Source: CAYTQK01 sp964439745 (lineage in GTDB: Bacteria; Desulfobacterota; Desulfobacteria; Desulfobacterales; Desulfosudaceae). Taken from it: DNA of 14,425 nucleotides. Below are positions 7,696-13,729 of this stretch, piece by piece. Position numbers and translations under genes: made by a program. The DNA lies in NCBI GenBank assembly GCA_964439745.1, contig CAYTQK010000059.1, positions 1 through 14,425 on the forward strand, in the 5' to 3' direction. Position 1 is the stretch's first letter. Each line of letters opens with the position of its first letter. The notes below the pieces were generated by a model. It saw only the letters and a list, made by a program, of their open reading frames with translations, made no database searches and was not told where the DNA came from.

Positions 7696-8316
7696 TTGAT
7701 CAGCAACTACGCCAGAATTATTCGGGATAACCTGGACCTTATTTACGGTGAGGGAAACGGGCGGCTGCCTGGCCTGGAAAAACGGCTGCCGGCCATCCGT
7801 GAACAGGACTGCTTTTTGTTCCGGGCATTCGGGGAAAACTGCCGCCTCACTCCGGGGGGTATTTTTCTGGAAGAAGAAACTGTCAACGATCCTCGCGGTA
7901 TCATCGTCTCCCTCTACGCCCGTTTTGCCGCTGACCGGCCCTGCGTCTCCGAACCCTGGAAAGCTTATAAAGAATTTTCCGGGACCATGCCCTATGCCGC
8001 CGCCTTTCACACCCACACCGAACAGATCCTGGTTCCCCATGCCGAAGAAGTTATGGCACAGAAACCGGTTATCACGGCAGACCTGGACGGCGGCGAGGCC
8101 CCCGGCTCCATCGGCGGAGACTGCGCCTTTACGGTCAGCCCCCTGCCCAAAATCAGGTTGTGCTATATCCTTTACGAAGCTGACGAAGATTTTCCCGCCG
8201 CGGTGACCTGCCTGTATTCGGCCAATGCCGATACCTTTCTGCCGACGGATGCCCTGGCGGACGTCGGGGAATATACGTCCCGAAAAATTCTTACCATGAT
8301 CGGGAGGGCGGCATAA
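7696..8316 (+). CDS. DUF3786 domain-containing protein
   Basis: The protein has 206 residues and no membrane segment. It starts at a TTG (7696) with a strong GGAGG (7684-7688) seven bases upstream; no ATG lies near. The features match what I recall of DUF3786: YKEFSGTMPY (91-100), a Gly-Gly-Asp segment (140-142), PLPKIRLCYILYEADEDFPA (149-168) and SANADTFLPTDALAD (175-189). DUF3786 proteins occur mainly in anaerobes, about 200 residues long, and have no established biochemical function. It heads a likely unit with the ADP-ribosylglycohydrolase, 91 bases downstream. Nothing visible (no CxxC, no nucleotide motif) hints at a reaction; H105/H107 in an FHTHTE stretch could be a metal site, but that is a guess. 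Confidence 0.8.
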   Translation: MISNYARIIRDNLDLIYGEGNGRLPGLEKRLPAIREQDCFLFRAFGENCRLTPGGIFLEEETVNDPRGIIVSLYARFAADRPCVSEPWKAYKEFSGTMPYAAAFHTHTEQILVPHAEEVMAQKPVITADLDGGEAPGSIGGDCAFTVSPLPKIRLCYILYEADEDFPAAVTCLYSANADTFLPTDALADVGEYTSRKILTMIGRAA

Positions 8317-8407
8317 AGCAGCTCAGGGAAAAAAGGAATTTGCCCCCTACCCGAAGAGAAAGTTTTTCACCTTGGCCGCATATATAAAAAAAACAGGGAG
8401 GGCGGTT

Positions 8408-9184
8408 ATGATCGGTGCCATTGCCGGGGACATTATCGGATCGGTTTACGAAAACCGGCCGATCAAGACCAAGGACTTTCCTCTTTTTGATGAAAATTGC
8501 CGTTTTACGGATGACACCGTCCTGACCCTGGCGGTGGCCTATGCCATTATCGAAGGCCGGTCCTACCAGGAGTCCATCCGGGCCATCGGCCGGGGCTATC
8601 TTTCCGCCGGCTACGGCGGCACATTTTTACGCTGGCTGGTCACGGAACACCCGCGCCCCTATGAAAGCTGGGGCAACGGATCGGCCATGCGGGTCAGCCC
8701 GGTGGGGCTGGCCTTCTCCACGGAAGAAGAAGTTCTGGCCGAAGCGGAAAAGAGCGCCGCCATCACGCACAACCATCCCGAAGGCATCAAGGGCGCCCAG
8801 GCCACGGCCCTGGCCGTCTTCATGGCCCGGAGCGGCCAGGACAAGGCGGACATCCGGTCCCGGATCCAGGAACAGTTCGGCTACAACCTGGAGCGCACCG
8901 TCGACCAGATCCGGCCCGGTTACCGCTTTGATATCTCCTGCCAGGGGACGGTGCCGGAAGCCATGATCTCTTTTCTGGACGCCGATTCATATGAAGACGC
9001 CGTGCGCAACGCCGTCTCACTGGGCGGCGACAGCGACACCCTGGCCTGTATTGCCGGCGGCATCGCCGGGGCCTATTACCGGCAGGTCCCGGAAAGCGTG
9101 GTCGCCCGGGTCCGCGCCCTGCTGCCACCGGACCTGCTGGCCATTCTGGACCATTTTACCCGGGCATTTCCGGTGGCCCCGTAA
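8408..9184 (+). CDS. ADP-ribosylglycohydrolase (DraG-like) family protein
   Basis: The 258-residue protein belongs to the dinuclear-magnesium ADP-ribosylglycohydrolase fold, which removes ADP-ribose from proteins or small molecules. Visible motifs in order: AGDIIGSVYE (6-15), FTDDTVLT (33-40; T34, D35, D36 as metal ligands), GNGSAMR (89-95), HNHPEG (121-126) and GGDSDT (206-211; D208, D210, T211 as metal ligands). All main metal-binding motifs are present, so activity is plausible. The start at 8408 follows GGGAGG (8396-8401) with 6-base spacing; the frame opens upstream, but the family begins at MIGAIAGD. The ABM-fold gene follows 29 bases after the stop. No ADP-ribosyltransferase, nitrogenase or toxin gene is in the window, so the substrate is open: protein deribosylation, ADP-ribose metabolism or defence against a foreign transferase. 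Confidence 0.93.
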   Translation: MIGAIAGDIIGSVYENRPIKTKDFPLFDENCRFTDDTVLTLAVAYAIIEGRSYQESIRAIGRGYLSAGYGGTFLRWLVTEHPRPYESWGNGSAMRVSPVGLAFSTEEEVLAEAEKSAAITHNHPEGIKGAQATALAVFMARSGQDKADIRSRIQEQFGYNLERTVDQIRPGYRFDISCQGTVPEAMISFLDADSYEDAVRNAVSLGGDSDTLACIAGGIAGAYYRQVPESVVARVRALLPPDLLAILDHFTRAFPVAP

Positions 9185-9213
9185 CCAACCCAGCCATCCG
9201 AAAGGAGAATATC

Positions 9214-9513
9214 ATGCTTGCAAAAATACTGATCAAACGACGTTTCAAGGAAGGGCATACCCGGGAGGTGATCAACCTGCTGCACGATCTCCGGACGGCG
9301 GCCATCTCCCGGCCCGGCTACATTTCCGGCATGACCATGATGGGCTACCATGACCCCCAGACACTGCTGGTCATCGGCACCTGGCAGAACATGGAAAGCT
9401 GGCATCAGTGGAAAAACCATGCCCGCCGCAAGGAAATCGAAGCCATGATCGATATTTACCTGAAAGAACCGGCCGTGTACGAAGAGTATCTTCTGGGGAC
9501 CGAAGCCCACTGA
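9214..9513 (+). CDS. small ABM-fold (antibiotic biosynthesis monooxygenase-like) protein
   Basis: The 99-residue protein shows the dimeric alpha/beta-barrel pattern: an opening strand (LAKILIKRRF), a helix through EVINLLHDLRTAA, a strand region GYISGMTMMG, then LLVIGTWQNMESWHQWKNH, where two tryptophans sit in the helix that follows the third strand. Members include quinol monooxygenases, haem-degrading enzymes and many stress proteins of unknown role. No diagnostic catalytic residue is evident, so the reaction is not assigned. AAAGGAG (9201-9207) lies 6 bases before the ATG. The 29-base gap after the ADP-ribosylglycohydrolase gene suggests co-transcription. It converges on panB with 54 bases between stops. 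Confidence 0.8.
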   Translation: MLAKILIKRRFKEGHTREVINLLHDLRTAAISRPGYISGMTMMGYHDPQTLLVIGTWQNMESWHQWKNHARRKEIEAMIDIYLKEPAVYEEYLLGTEAH

Positions 9514-9567
9514 ACGACACTTCAAGCGACACGGGACCGGTCTTCTCCGTCCGGCCGCGGGCAATCC

Positions 9568-10404
9568 TCAGGAGGGGTAGGTTTTACGGACAAAGGCTTC
9601 CACCTGCCCGGCCACTTCCTCCGGCAGGGCGGCGGCATTGTCGGAAGTGGGGAAGACGCCGCTTTTAACTTCGGCCACGTAAGCGGCAAAAGCTTCCCGG
9701 TAGCGGTCGCCGAGGTTGTCATAGGCCTTGGCATGCCGGAAGATCCGGTCGGACAGTCCCAGGATATCGCAATAGACCTGGACCTGGCCGTCGCAGTATC
9801 CGCCGGCCCCGATGCCGATGGTGGGAATGGTCAGCAGGCCGGTAATGATCCGGGCCAGGGCTTCCGGAATCAGTTCGAAAACGATCATCTTGGCGCCGGC
9901 CGCCTCCAGGCGCCGGGCGACTTCGATCAGCTGCCGGGCCCGCTCGAAGTCCTTGCCCTGCACCGAGGCCTTGGCCCCGTCGGTCTGGGGGGTATAGCCG
10001 ATATGGGCGCAGACATCGATGCCGGCCCCGGCCACGTACTCCACCTGGTCCACCATTTCGCCTTCCCCTTCAATCTTGACGCCGTGGGCGCCGGCTTCGA
10101 TCAACTGCCGGGCGTTGTCCAGGGCGTTCTGCCTGGTATCGCAGGAACGGTAGGGCATGTCGGCCAGGACATAGGCCTGTTCCGTGCCCCGGGCCACGGC
10201 CCGGACGTGATGGATCATATCGGCCATGGTCACCTGGATCTCGCTCTCATAACCGAGAATATTGCGGCCGACACTGTCGCCGATCAGGATCACGTCCACC
10301 CCGGCCTGGTCCTGGAACTTCGCCGTGGGATAATCATAGGCGGTCAGCATGGTGATCTTGACGCCCTGCTCTTTTTGTCCGCGAAACGAATCCATCGTCT
10401 TCAT
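9568..10404 (-). CDS. panB: 3-methyl-2-oxobutanoate hydroxymethyltransferase (ketopantoate synthesis)
   Basis: PanB transfers a hydroxymethyl group from methylenetetrahydrofolate to 2-oxoisovalerate, giving ketopantoate for pantothenate and CoenzymeA synthesis. The 278 residues align by eye along the whole length of E. coli PanB: LTAYDYPTAKF (20-30), IGDSVG (41-46), LADMPY (80-85), VKIEGE (109-114), FELIPE (176-181), IGIGAG (196-201). Metal ligands correspond to D43, D82 and E112, and the catalytic acid to E177. The loop that is usually GGYKVQGR is reduced here to AKASVQGK and the preceding segment is shorter. The ATG at 10404 follows AAGGAGG (10410-10416) at 5 bases. No panC or panD is adjacent; the upstream same-strand neighbour is a lipid kinase. 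A PanB paralogue with altered substrate cannot be excluded. Confidence 0.88.
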   Translation of the reverse strand: MKTMDSFRGQKEQGVKITMLTAYDYPTAKFQDQAGVDVILIGDSVGRNILGYESEIQVTMADMIHHVRAVARGTEQAYVLADMPYRSCDTRQNALDNARQLIEAGAHGVKIEGEGEMVDQVEYVAGAGIDVCAHIGYTPQTDGAKASVQGKDFERARQLIEVARRLEAAGAKMIVFELIPEALARIITGLLTIPTIGIGAGGYCDGQVQVYCDILGLSDRIFRHAKAYDNLGDRYREAFAAYVAEVKSGVFPTSDNAAALPEEVAGQVEAFVRKTYPS

Positions 10405-10469
10405 AGCGGCCTCCTTGGAAGGAAATGCGGATCAGAAAAAAAAGAAAGAAAGCCCATCTGCCCGCTTAC

Positions 10470-10498
10470 AGCATACCTTCCTGCCCGGCGAAAATCAA
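10470..10498 (-). promoter_or_regulatory. candidate promoter for panB
   Basis: Minus strand TTGATT (10493-10498), 17 bases, then TATGCT (10470-10475), each 4 of 6. The leader (about 60 bases) carries a long pyrimidine-rich tract at 10438-10452 before the ribosome site. The hexamers are weak. Confidence 0.33.
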
Positions 10499-10521
10499 GG
10501 GGGATCACCCGGAGAGCCCCC
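10493..10521 (-). terminator. possible weak terminator after the lipid kinase gene
   Basis: Read on the minus strand, just past the kinase stop at 10525, GGGGG (10517-10521) can pair with CCCCC (10499-10503) across a 13-base loop, followed by TTGATTTT. The stem is short and the T run broken. It overlaps the candidate panB -35. Confidence 0.25.
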
Positions 10522-10524
10522 GGA

Positions 10525-11460
10525 TCAGCAGGAAGTAATGACCGGAACGGACGGTCCCGCGGAAAAGACCAGCGGCTGGTCAGTGGTATAGATGTCGCCG
10601 TCGATCATCCAGGGGATGGTCTCCAGGGGCTCCAGCACCGTTTCCGCAGTCAGCCCGTTATGGTAGAGACGGGGATGGGTCACATCCCGGCCCAGCCACA
10701 GGGCCGGCACCTTGGGAACCAGGTTGGCCGGAGACATGGAACCGGCCAGCAGATGAAAATGACCGGGCTGGTCATAGGCCCGGAAGGTTGGTTTGAACCC
10801 CAGGCCCAGCTCCTTGACGGTACAGCCCAGGACAAAAAGGATCTGCTCCGGCTCGAGCCGGCGGCCGTCCACGGTCAGGCGGCAGCGGATGGGATAAAAG
10901 ATGCGGCTGTTATACGCGGTACGAAAGGTGGCGCTGATAATCATGCGGCAGACCATGCCGGCGGCATGGACCGGACCGGGTTTCCGGGCGGAATAGTAGA
11001 CCTGCAGGAAGCTGGCGATCACCCCGGCGCCGGTCAAAAAACCGTACTTGTCATTGACCCGCATGAGCTGCTGATCAAAGGTCGCCAGGGGCCTGCCCGC
11101 CTGGTAGGCGTTGACGATATCGGTCAGAATGGTGGTAGGCTTGCCCTTGATCTTGATGGAATTGGAGACCGTGTTCATGGTGCCGCTGCGCAGAAACCCG
11201 AATTGCGGCAGGGGCCGCTCCCCGTATTGATTGACCACGGCGGACAGTACCTGGTGCAGGGTCCCGTCCCCTCCGCTGACGGCGATGATGTCGATGCCCT
11301 TATCAAGAAAATCCCGGGCGGCCTGCGCCAGGGTCTCATGATTGTCGGTCCGCACGAACAGGCCGTGGTCACCGAGAATGGCCTTTAATTTCTCCTCCAG
11401 CCAGGGATGCCGGCGATTTTTGCCGGCATAGGGATTGAACACTACACCAATACCGCCCAT
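10525..11460 (-). CDS. diacylglycerol kinase-family lipid kinase (YegS/DagK_cat-like)
   Basis: The 311-residue protein has the DAGK catalytic signature set: VVFNPYAGKN (6-15), a phosphate loop AVSGGDGTLHQ (60-70), and LRSGTMNTVSN (90-100) in place of the usual P-x-G-T-x-N-D. A late DG motif (IDGD, 286-289) fits the acidic C-terminal site of YegS-type kinases. Such enzymes phosphorylate diacylglycerol, phosphatidylglycerol, sphingoid bases or related lipids at the membrane using ATP; the lipid here is unknown. No membrane segment is needed or obvious. The frame opens up to 11610, but the start at 11460 is chosen because the conserved domain begins at once and AGGA lies 8 bases ahead. A promoter-like pair lies upstream. 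The Asp of the N-D motif is Thr97 here, a departure worth noting. Confidence 0.87.
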   Translation of the reverse strand: MGGIGVVFNPYAGKNRRHPWLEEKLKAILGDHGLFVRTDNHETLAQAARDFLDKGIDIIAVSGGDGTLHQVLSAVVNQYGERPLPQFGFLRSGTMNTVSNSIKIKGKPTTILTDIVNAYQAGRPLATFDQQLMRVNDKYGFLTGAGVIASFLQVYYSARKPGPVHAAGMVCRMIISATFRTAYNSRIFYPIRCRLTVDGRRLEPEQILFVLGCTVKELGLGFKPTFRAYDQPGHFHLLAGSMSPANLVPKVPALWLGRDVTHPRLYHNGLTAETVLEPLETIPWMIDGDIYTTDQPLVFSAGPSVPVITSC

Positions 11461-11530
11461 AGAAGATATCCTGCTCCGATTCAAAGAGTTGAAAACACCG
11501 GTGCGGCATGTTCCCGGCACACGGATCTTC

Positions 11531-11559
11531 ACCATAGGTAAAACGGAACAGCCTGTCAA
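11531..11559 (-). promoter_or_regulatory. candidate promoter for the lipid kinase
   Basis: Minus strand perfect TTGACA (11554-11559), a 17-base spacer and TATGGT (11531-11536, 4 of 6). It lies in the 127-base gap after the E1-like gene and would give a leader of about 65 bases, so the kinase need not depend on read-through. Confidence 0.48.
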
Positions 11560-11587
11560 TCGCTTCGTGAAATTGGATGAGGAAAGA

Positions 11588-12478
11588 TCAATCCCTGTCG
11601 GCCGCATCACCGGAAAAGGACAGTTCCTGGAAACCGGCGTTTTCCAGATCCAGGTACAGCATCCGGTCGCGCAGGAGCCGGCCCCGGCCCAGCAGAATTT
11701 TGACCGCCTCCATGGCCTCCAGGCCGGCCAGTACCGTGGCCGCGATGCCGGTCACGCCCATGAGATTTTCCGGCGCTTCATCCGGGGGGGCGTCCGAACG
11801 ATGTTGGCCGTAGACCTGGTCCAGGCCGGCATCTTCCGGAAAAATTGTCATGACCTGTCCTTCGAACCCGGCCACGGCCGCGTGGACCAGGGGAATGCCC
11901 GCCTGCCGGCAGGCAGCAGCCAGCTCCCGGCGGGCGGAAATGGTATCCAGGGCATCCACGGCCACGTCCGCCCCGGCCAAAATATCGGCGGCGTTGTCCC
12001 GGCCCAGTGCAGCAGAAAAAACCCGTACCGCGATGGCCGGATTGACGTCCGCTGCCATGGCCTGGACAGCTTCGGCCTTGCCCCGGCCCAGGGTATCCCT
12101 GGCTGCCGGCAGCTGCCGATTGAGATTGGTTTCTTCAAACACGTCCGGATCCGCCACGGTCAGCCGGCCGATTCCCAGGCGGGCCAGCAGCATGACCACC
12201 GCCGCGCCCAGTCCGCCGGCACCGATCACGGCCACGCCGGACCGGGCCAGCCGCAGCTGCTCAGCGCAGGAGAGGGTGTCGGCATGGCGCAGATAGCGCA
12301 GCGGCCAGATGCCGGCCTGCAAGGCGGTCTCATAGACCCGGCCCAGCCCGGCCCGGGTCTGCCGGCTCACGGCTTCTGCCCCGGTCTCGGAGATCATCCG
12401 TACCGGCCGGTTGGCCGCATCCTTGATTTCGCGGGCCTGTTCTGCGATTATGTCGCCAATTGCTTTGTCTTCCGTCAC
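11588..12478 (-). CDS. ThiF/MoeB/HesA-family E1-like adenylyltransferase without zinc cysteines
   Basis: The 296-residue protein has the E1 Rossmann core: VIGAGGLGA (84-92), D110 ending the second strand, ETNLNRQL (116-123), the ATP-contacting K134 (GRGKAEA) and D178 (VDALDT). The tail GVTGIAATVLAGLEAMEAVKILLG matches the family. These enzymes adenylate the C-terminal glycine of MoaD or ThiS-type carriers. Only C71 and C190 are present, so the two CxxC zinc pairs of MoeB and ThiF are missing; the loop that usually holds them reads DQVYGQHRSDAPP. About 75 residues precede the core. The start is a GTG (12478) with no clear ribosome site; an in-frame stop four codons upstream excludes longer starts, and Met28 is the alternative. 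It is divergent from the MoaD-like gene, its likely partner. Confidence 0.87.
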   Translation of the reverse strand: MTEDKAIGDIIAEQAREIKDAANRPVRMISETGAEAVSRQTRAGLGRVYETALQAGIWPLRYLRHADTLSCAEQLRLARSGVAVIGAGGLGAAVVMLLARLGIGRLTVADPDVFEETNLNRQLPAARDTLGRGKAEAVQAMAADVNPAIAVRVFSAALGRDNAADILAGADVAVDALDTISARRELAAACRQAGIPLVHAAVAGFEGQVMTIFPEDAGLDQVYGQHRSDAPPDEAPENLMGVTGIAATVLAGLEAMEAVKILLGRGRLLRDRMLYLDLENAGFQELSFSGDAADRD

Positions 12479-12528
12479 TGTAATCGCTCATCAAGAAAGT
12501 ATGATTTTGGTCTTAGATATTAAAGAAT

Positions 12529-12539
12529 CCCGGTCCGGG
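12529..12539. repeat. odd palindrome CCCGG-T-CCGGG in the E1/carrier divergent spacer
   Basis: A perfect 5-1-5 inverted repeat about 50 bases upstream of the E1-like start. The single-base centre is unsuitable for an RNA hairpin, so an operator is the better reading, but nothing else supports it. Confidence 0.3.
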
Positions 12540-12573
12540 GTGAGATTTTTTTAGGGCCCCCTGACAGAGATTC

Positions 12574-12603
12574 ATCGCAATCGCCATCGGGATCGGAATC
12601 GAA
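12574..12603. repeat. five tandem ATCGNN hexamers
   Basis: Five head-to-tail hexamers share ATCG and vary only at the last two bases: GCA-, GCC-, GGG-, GGA- and GAA-ending units at 12574, 12580, 12586, 12592 and 12598. The array ends about 20 bases before the -35 of the MoaD-like gene promoter. It may bind a protein or be a degenerate microsatellite. No equivalent array is seen elsewhere in the window. Confidence 0.6.
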
Positions 12604-12623
12604 ATAAAGATGACTTGCACTCT

Positions 12624-12652
12624 TTGTAAAGCAGATGAAATAGGTATATAAT
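12624..12652 (+). promoter_or_regulatory. promoter for the MoaD/ThiS-like carrier gene
   Basis: TTGTAA (12624-12629, 4 of 6), a 17-base spacer and a perfect TATAAT (12647-12652). The predicted leader is about 30 bases to the ATG at 12689. This is among the best promoter matches in the window. Confidence 0.6.
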
Positions 12653-12688
12653 TTAGACGGTTCCGTAACAAAAATAGCCGGTGAAAAA

Positions 12689-12928
12689 ATGCATATTGAC
12701 GTCTACCTCTACGCCTCCCTGGCCAAGTACCTGCCGCAGCCCAACCGGGAAAAACACACCCGCCTCTCCCTGCCGGAGGGGGCCACTGTCCGGGATATCC
12801 TGCGCCGGCTGGAAGTTCCCGAGAAAAAGGTCAAGCTGGTTTTTGTCAACGGCGTGCGGCGGGAAGCCAGCGCCCCCCTGGCTGACGGGGACCGGGTCGG
12901 TTTTTTCCCGCCCGTGGGCGGTGGATAG
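12689..12928 (+). CDS. MoaD/ThiS-family sulfur carrier protein
   Basis: The 79-residue protein has the beta-grasp carrier pattern: a first strand IDVYLYASLAKYLP, a hydrophilic turn, LPEGATVRDILRRLEVP, KLVFVNGVRRE, LADGDRVGFFPPV and a C-terminal Gly-Gly-Gly. In the family the terminal GG is adenylated by an E1 enzyme and converted to thiocarboxylate, delivering sulfur to molybdopterin or thiazole. The preceding F-F-P-P-V favours MoaD over ThiS. An extra terminal glycine is noted; processing is not required if the final Gly is used. The ATG at 12689 has only a weak GGTGA site (12680-12684). With AOR genes nearby, it likely serves tungsten or molybdenum pterin synthesis; the divergent E1-like gene is the probable activator. 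It converges on the 206-residue gene with 13 bases between. Confidence 0.9.
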   Translation: MHIDVYLYASLAKYLPQPNREKHTRLSLPEGATVRDILRRLEVPEKKVKLVFVNGVRREASAPLADGDRVGFFPPVGGG

Positions 12929-12941
12929 GCAACGGCCCGGC

Positions 12942-13562
12942 TCAGGCGGCCGAGGCTCGCCTGACGTGCAGGCGCAGATTGCCGCCCCGGCCGGCCAGGG
13001 TGTCGGCCAGCCGATCAGGCGGAATTTCCGTCCCGTTTACACATAGCGAACGGATTTCAGCGGCCAGCATTGTTTCCCGCTGCCGCCAGAACCGCAGAAA
13101 GTCTTCGCTATCCAGGCAGACCCCCTCGGCCAGCAGATCGTCGCCCAGGTCGGCAGCTACCTGGTTGAAACACTTCAGGGTAACCCCCACGGTCCGGCGG
13201 CCGCTGCCCGTTCCGGAAGCGCCGTCATCCTGCCGGTACGCCCCCCGCATCCGACCGTACCGGCCGCCTTTGCGGAAGGCCGCGCCGAACACGCCGGGCA
13301 TGGCGGCGGACAAAGCGATGACGCCGGGGTGACTGATCCGTTCCGCAGCCAGGTCATCCACGGCCCGGCCGTCCCGGAACACCGTCTGAATGCGGTCATC
13401 GACGTACCCTTGTTCGACCGGAAGCGTTTCCAGGAGAAACTGCCGGACAGAGATGCCGGCCGCCGCCTCCCGCTGAACCCCCTGCGCCAGGAGCAGGTGC
13501 ATCCGCGGCAGCAGCCGGCCGGGAAGAACCATGTTCACTTCCGCTGTCATCTGATTGCCCAC
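12942..13562 (-). CDS. conserved-looking hypothetical protein next to the AOR gene
   Basis: I do not recognise this 206-residue protein. It has no signal peptide or membrane segment and only three cysteines (C131, C149, C174). Residues ~36-107 look like the best conserved core: a helix after ISVRQFLLETLP, IQTVFRDGRAVDD (58-70), then ALSAAMPG (83-90) and a basic glycine-rich stretch (97-106). Strand-turn-NG/DG-strand order there faintly recalls a beta-grasp domain, which is speculation. The start is a GTG (13562) with AAGGG 4 bases upstream; ATG at 13550 is the alternative, and an in-frame stop upstream limits extension. It lies 167 bases downstream of the AOR gene on the same strand, after a long inverted repeat. 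The context suggests a role in AOR function or cofactor supply. Confidence 0.72.
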   Translation of the reverse strand: MGNQMTAEVNMVLPGRLLPRMHLLLAQGVQREAAAGISVRQFLLETLPVEQGYVDDRIQTVFRDGRAVDDLAAERISHPGVIALSAAMPGVFGAAFRKGGRYGRMRGAYRQDDGASGTGSGRRTVGVTLKCFNQVAADLGDDLLAEGVCLDSEDFLRFWRQRETMLAAEIRSLCVNGTEIPPDRLADTLAGRGGNLRLHVRRASAA

Positions 13563-13624
13563 GAAACCCTTTTCTTCCCGCGCAGGACAAGGATACTATT
13601 CAGGAGAAAAACCAGGTTGGAATG

Positions 13625-13718
13625 GTTTTCAAGTTTGGCGCAGAGGCAAGGAAGATGCTGTCCCGCCATAAGAAACAAGGGGGACGGCATCTTCCATCCA
13701 GGCCGCAATCTTGAAAAC
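13625..13718. repeat. long imperfect inverted repeat between the AOR gene and the hypothetical gene
   Basis: The arms are 13625-13664 and 13681-13718, around a 16-base loop. The outer 9 bp (GTTTTCAAG with CTTGAAAAC) pair perfectly. The inner 15 positions (13650-13664 with 13681-13695) pair with a single G-T wobble. The middle parts are only partly complementary. It starts 11 bases past the AOR stop. There is no T run at either end, so it is a poor intrinsic terminator. No target-site duplication is seen. It could be a small non-autonomous mobile element or REP-like sequence, or a structured 3' element of the AOR message. Confidence 0.75.
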
Positions 13719-13729
13719 GCTTACCTGTA

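Noticed and set aside
8302..8405. GGGAGGGCGG occurring at the end of the DUF3786 gene and again before the ADP-ribosylglycohydrolase start
   Set aside because: A ten-base purine-rich match that includes a ribosome site is plausible by chance; no longer homology flanks it.
9514..9567. Possible bidirectional terminator between the ABM-fold gene and panB
   Set aside because: Only short GC palindromes such as GACCGGTC are present; no stem-loop with a T run on either strand.
9733..11388. 551-codon open frame on the plus strand opposite panB and the lipid kinase
   Set aside because: It lies antisense to two well-supported enzymes, is rich in Gly, His, Gln and Asp as expected for the complement of GC-rich genes, runs across their intergenic gap and shows no domain.
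11435..12523. 362-codon open frame on the plus strand opposite the E1-like gene
   Set aside because: The antisense composition is low-complexity and no motif is seen; the minus strand has the full E1 signature.
12541..12562. T7 run flanked by GGGG and GGGCCCC in the E1/carrier spacer as a terminator
   Set aside because: It lies between divergent promoters where no transcript should end, and the T run is inside the loop, not after the stem.
13625..13718. The long inverted repeat as a classical rho-independent terminator of AOR
   Set aside because: No T run follows the stem base on the minus strand (the nearest five-T run is about 13 bases away), and the stem is much longer than usual.
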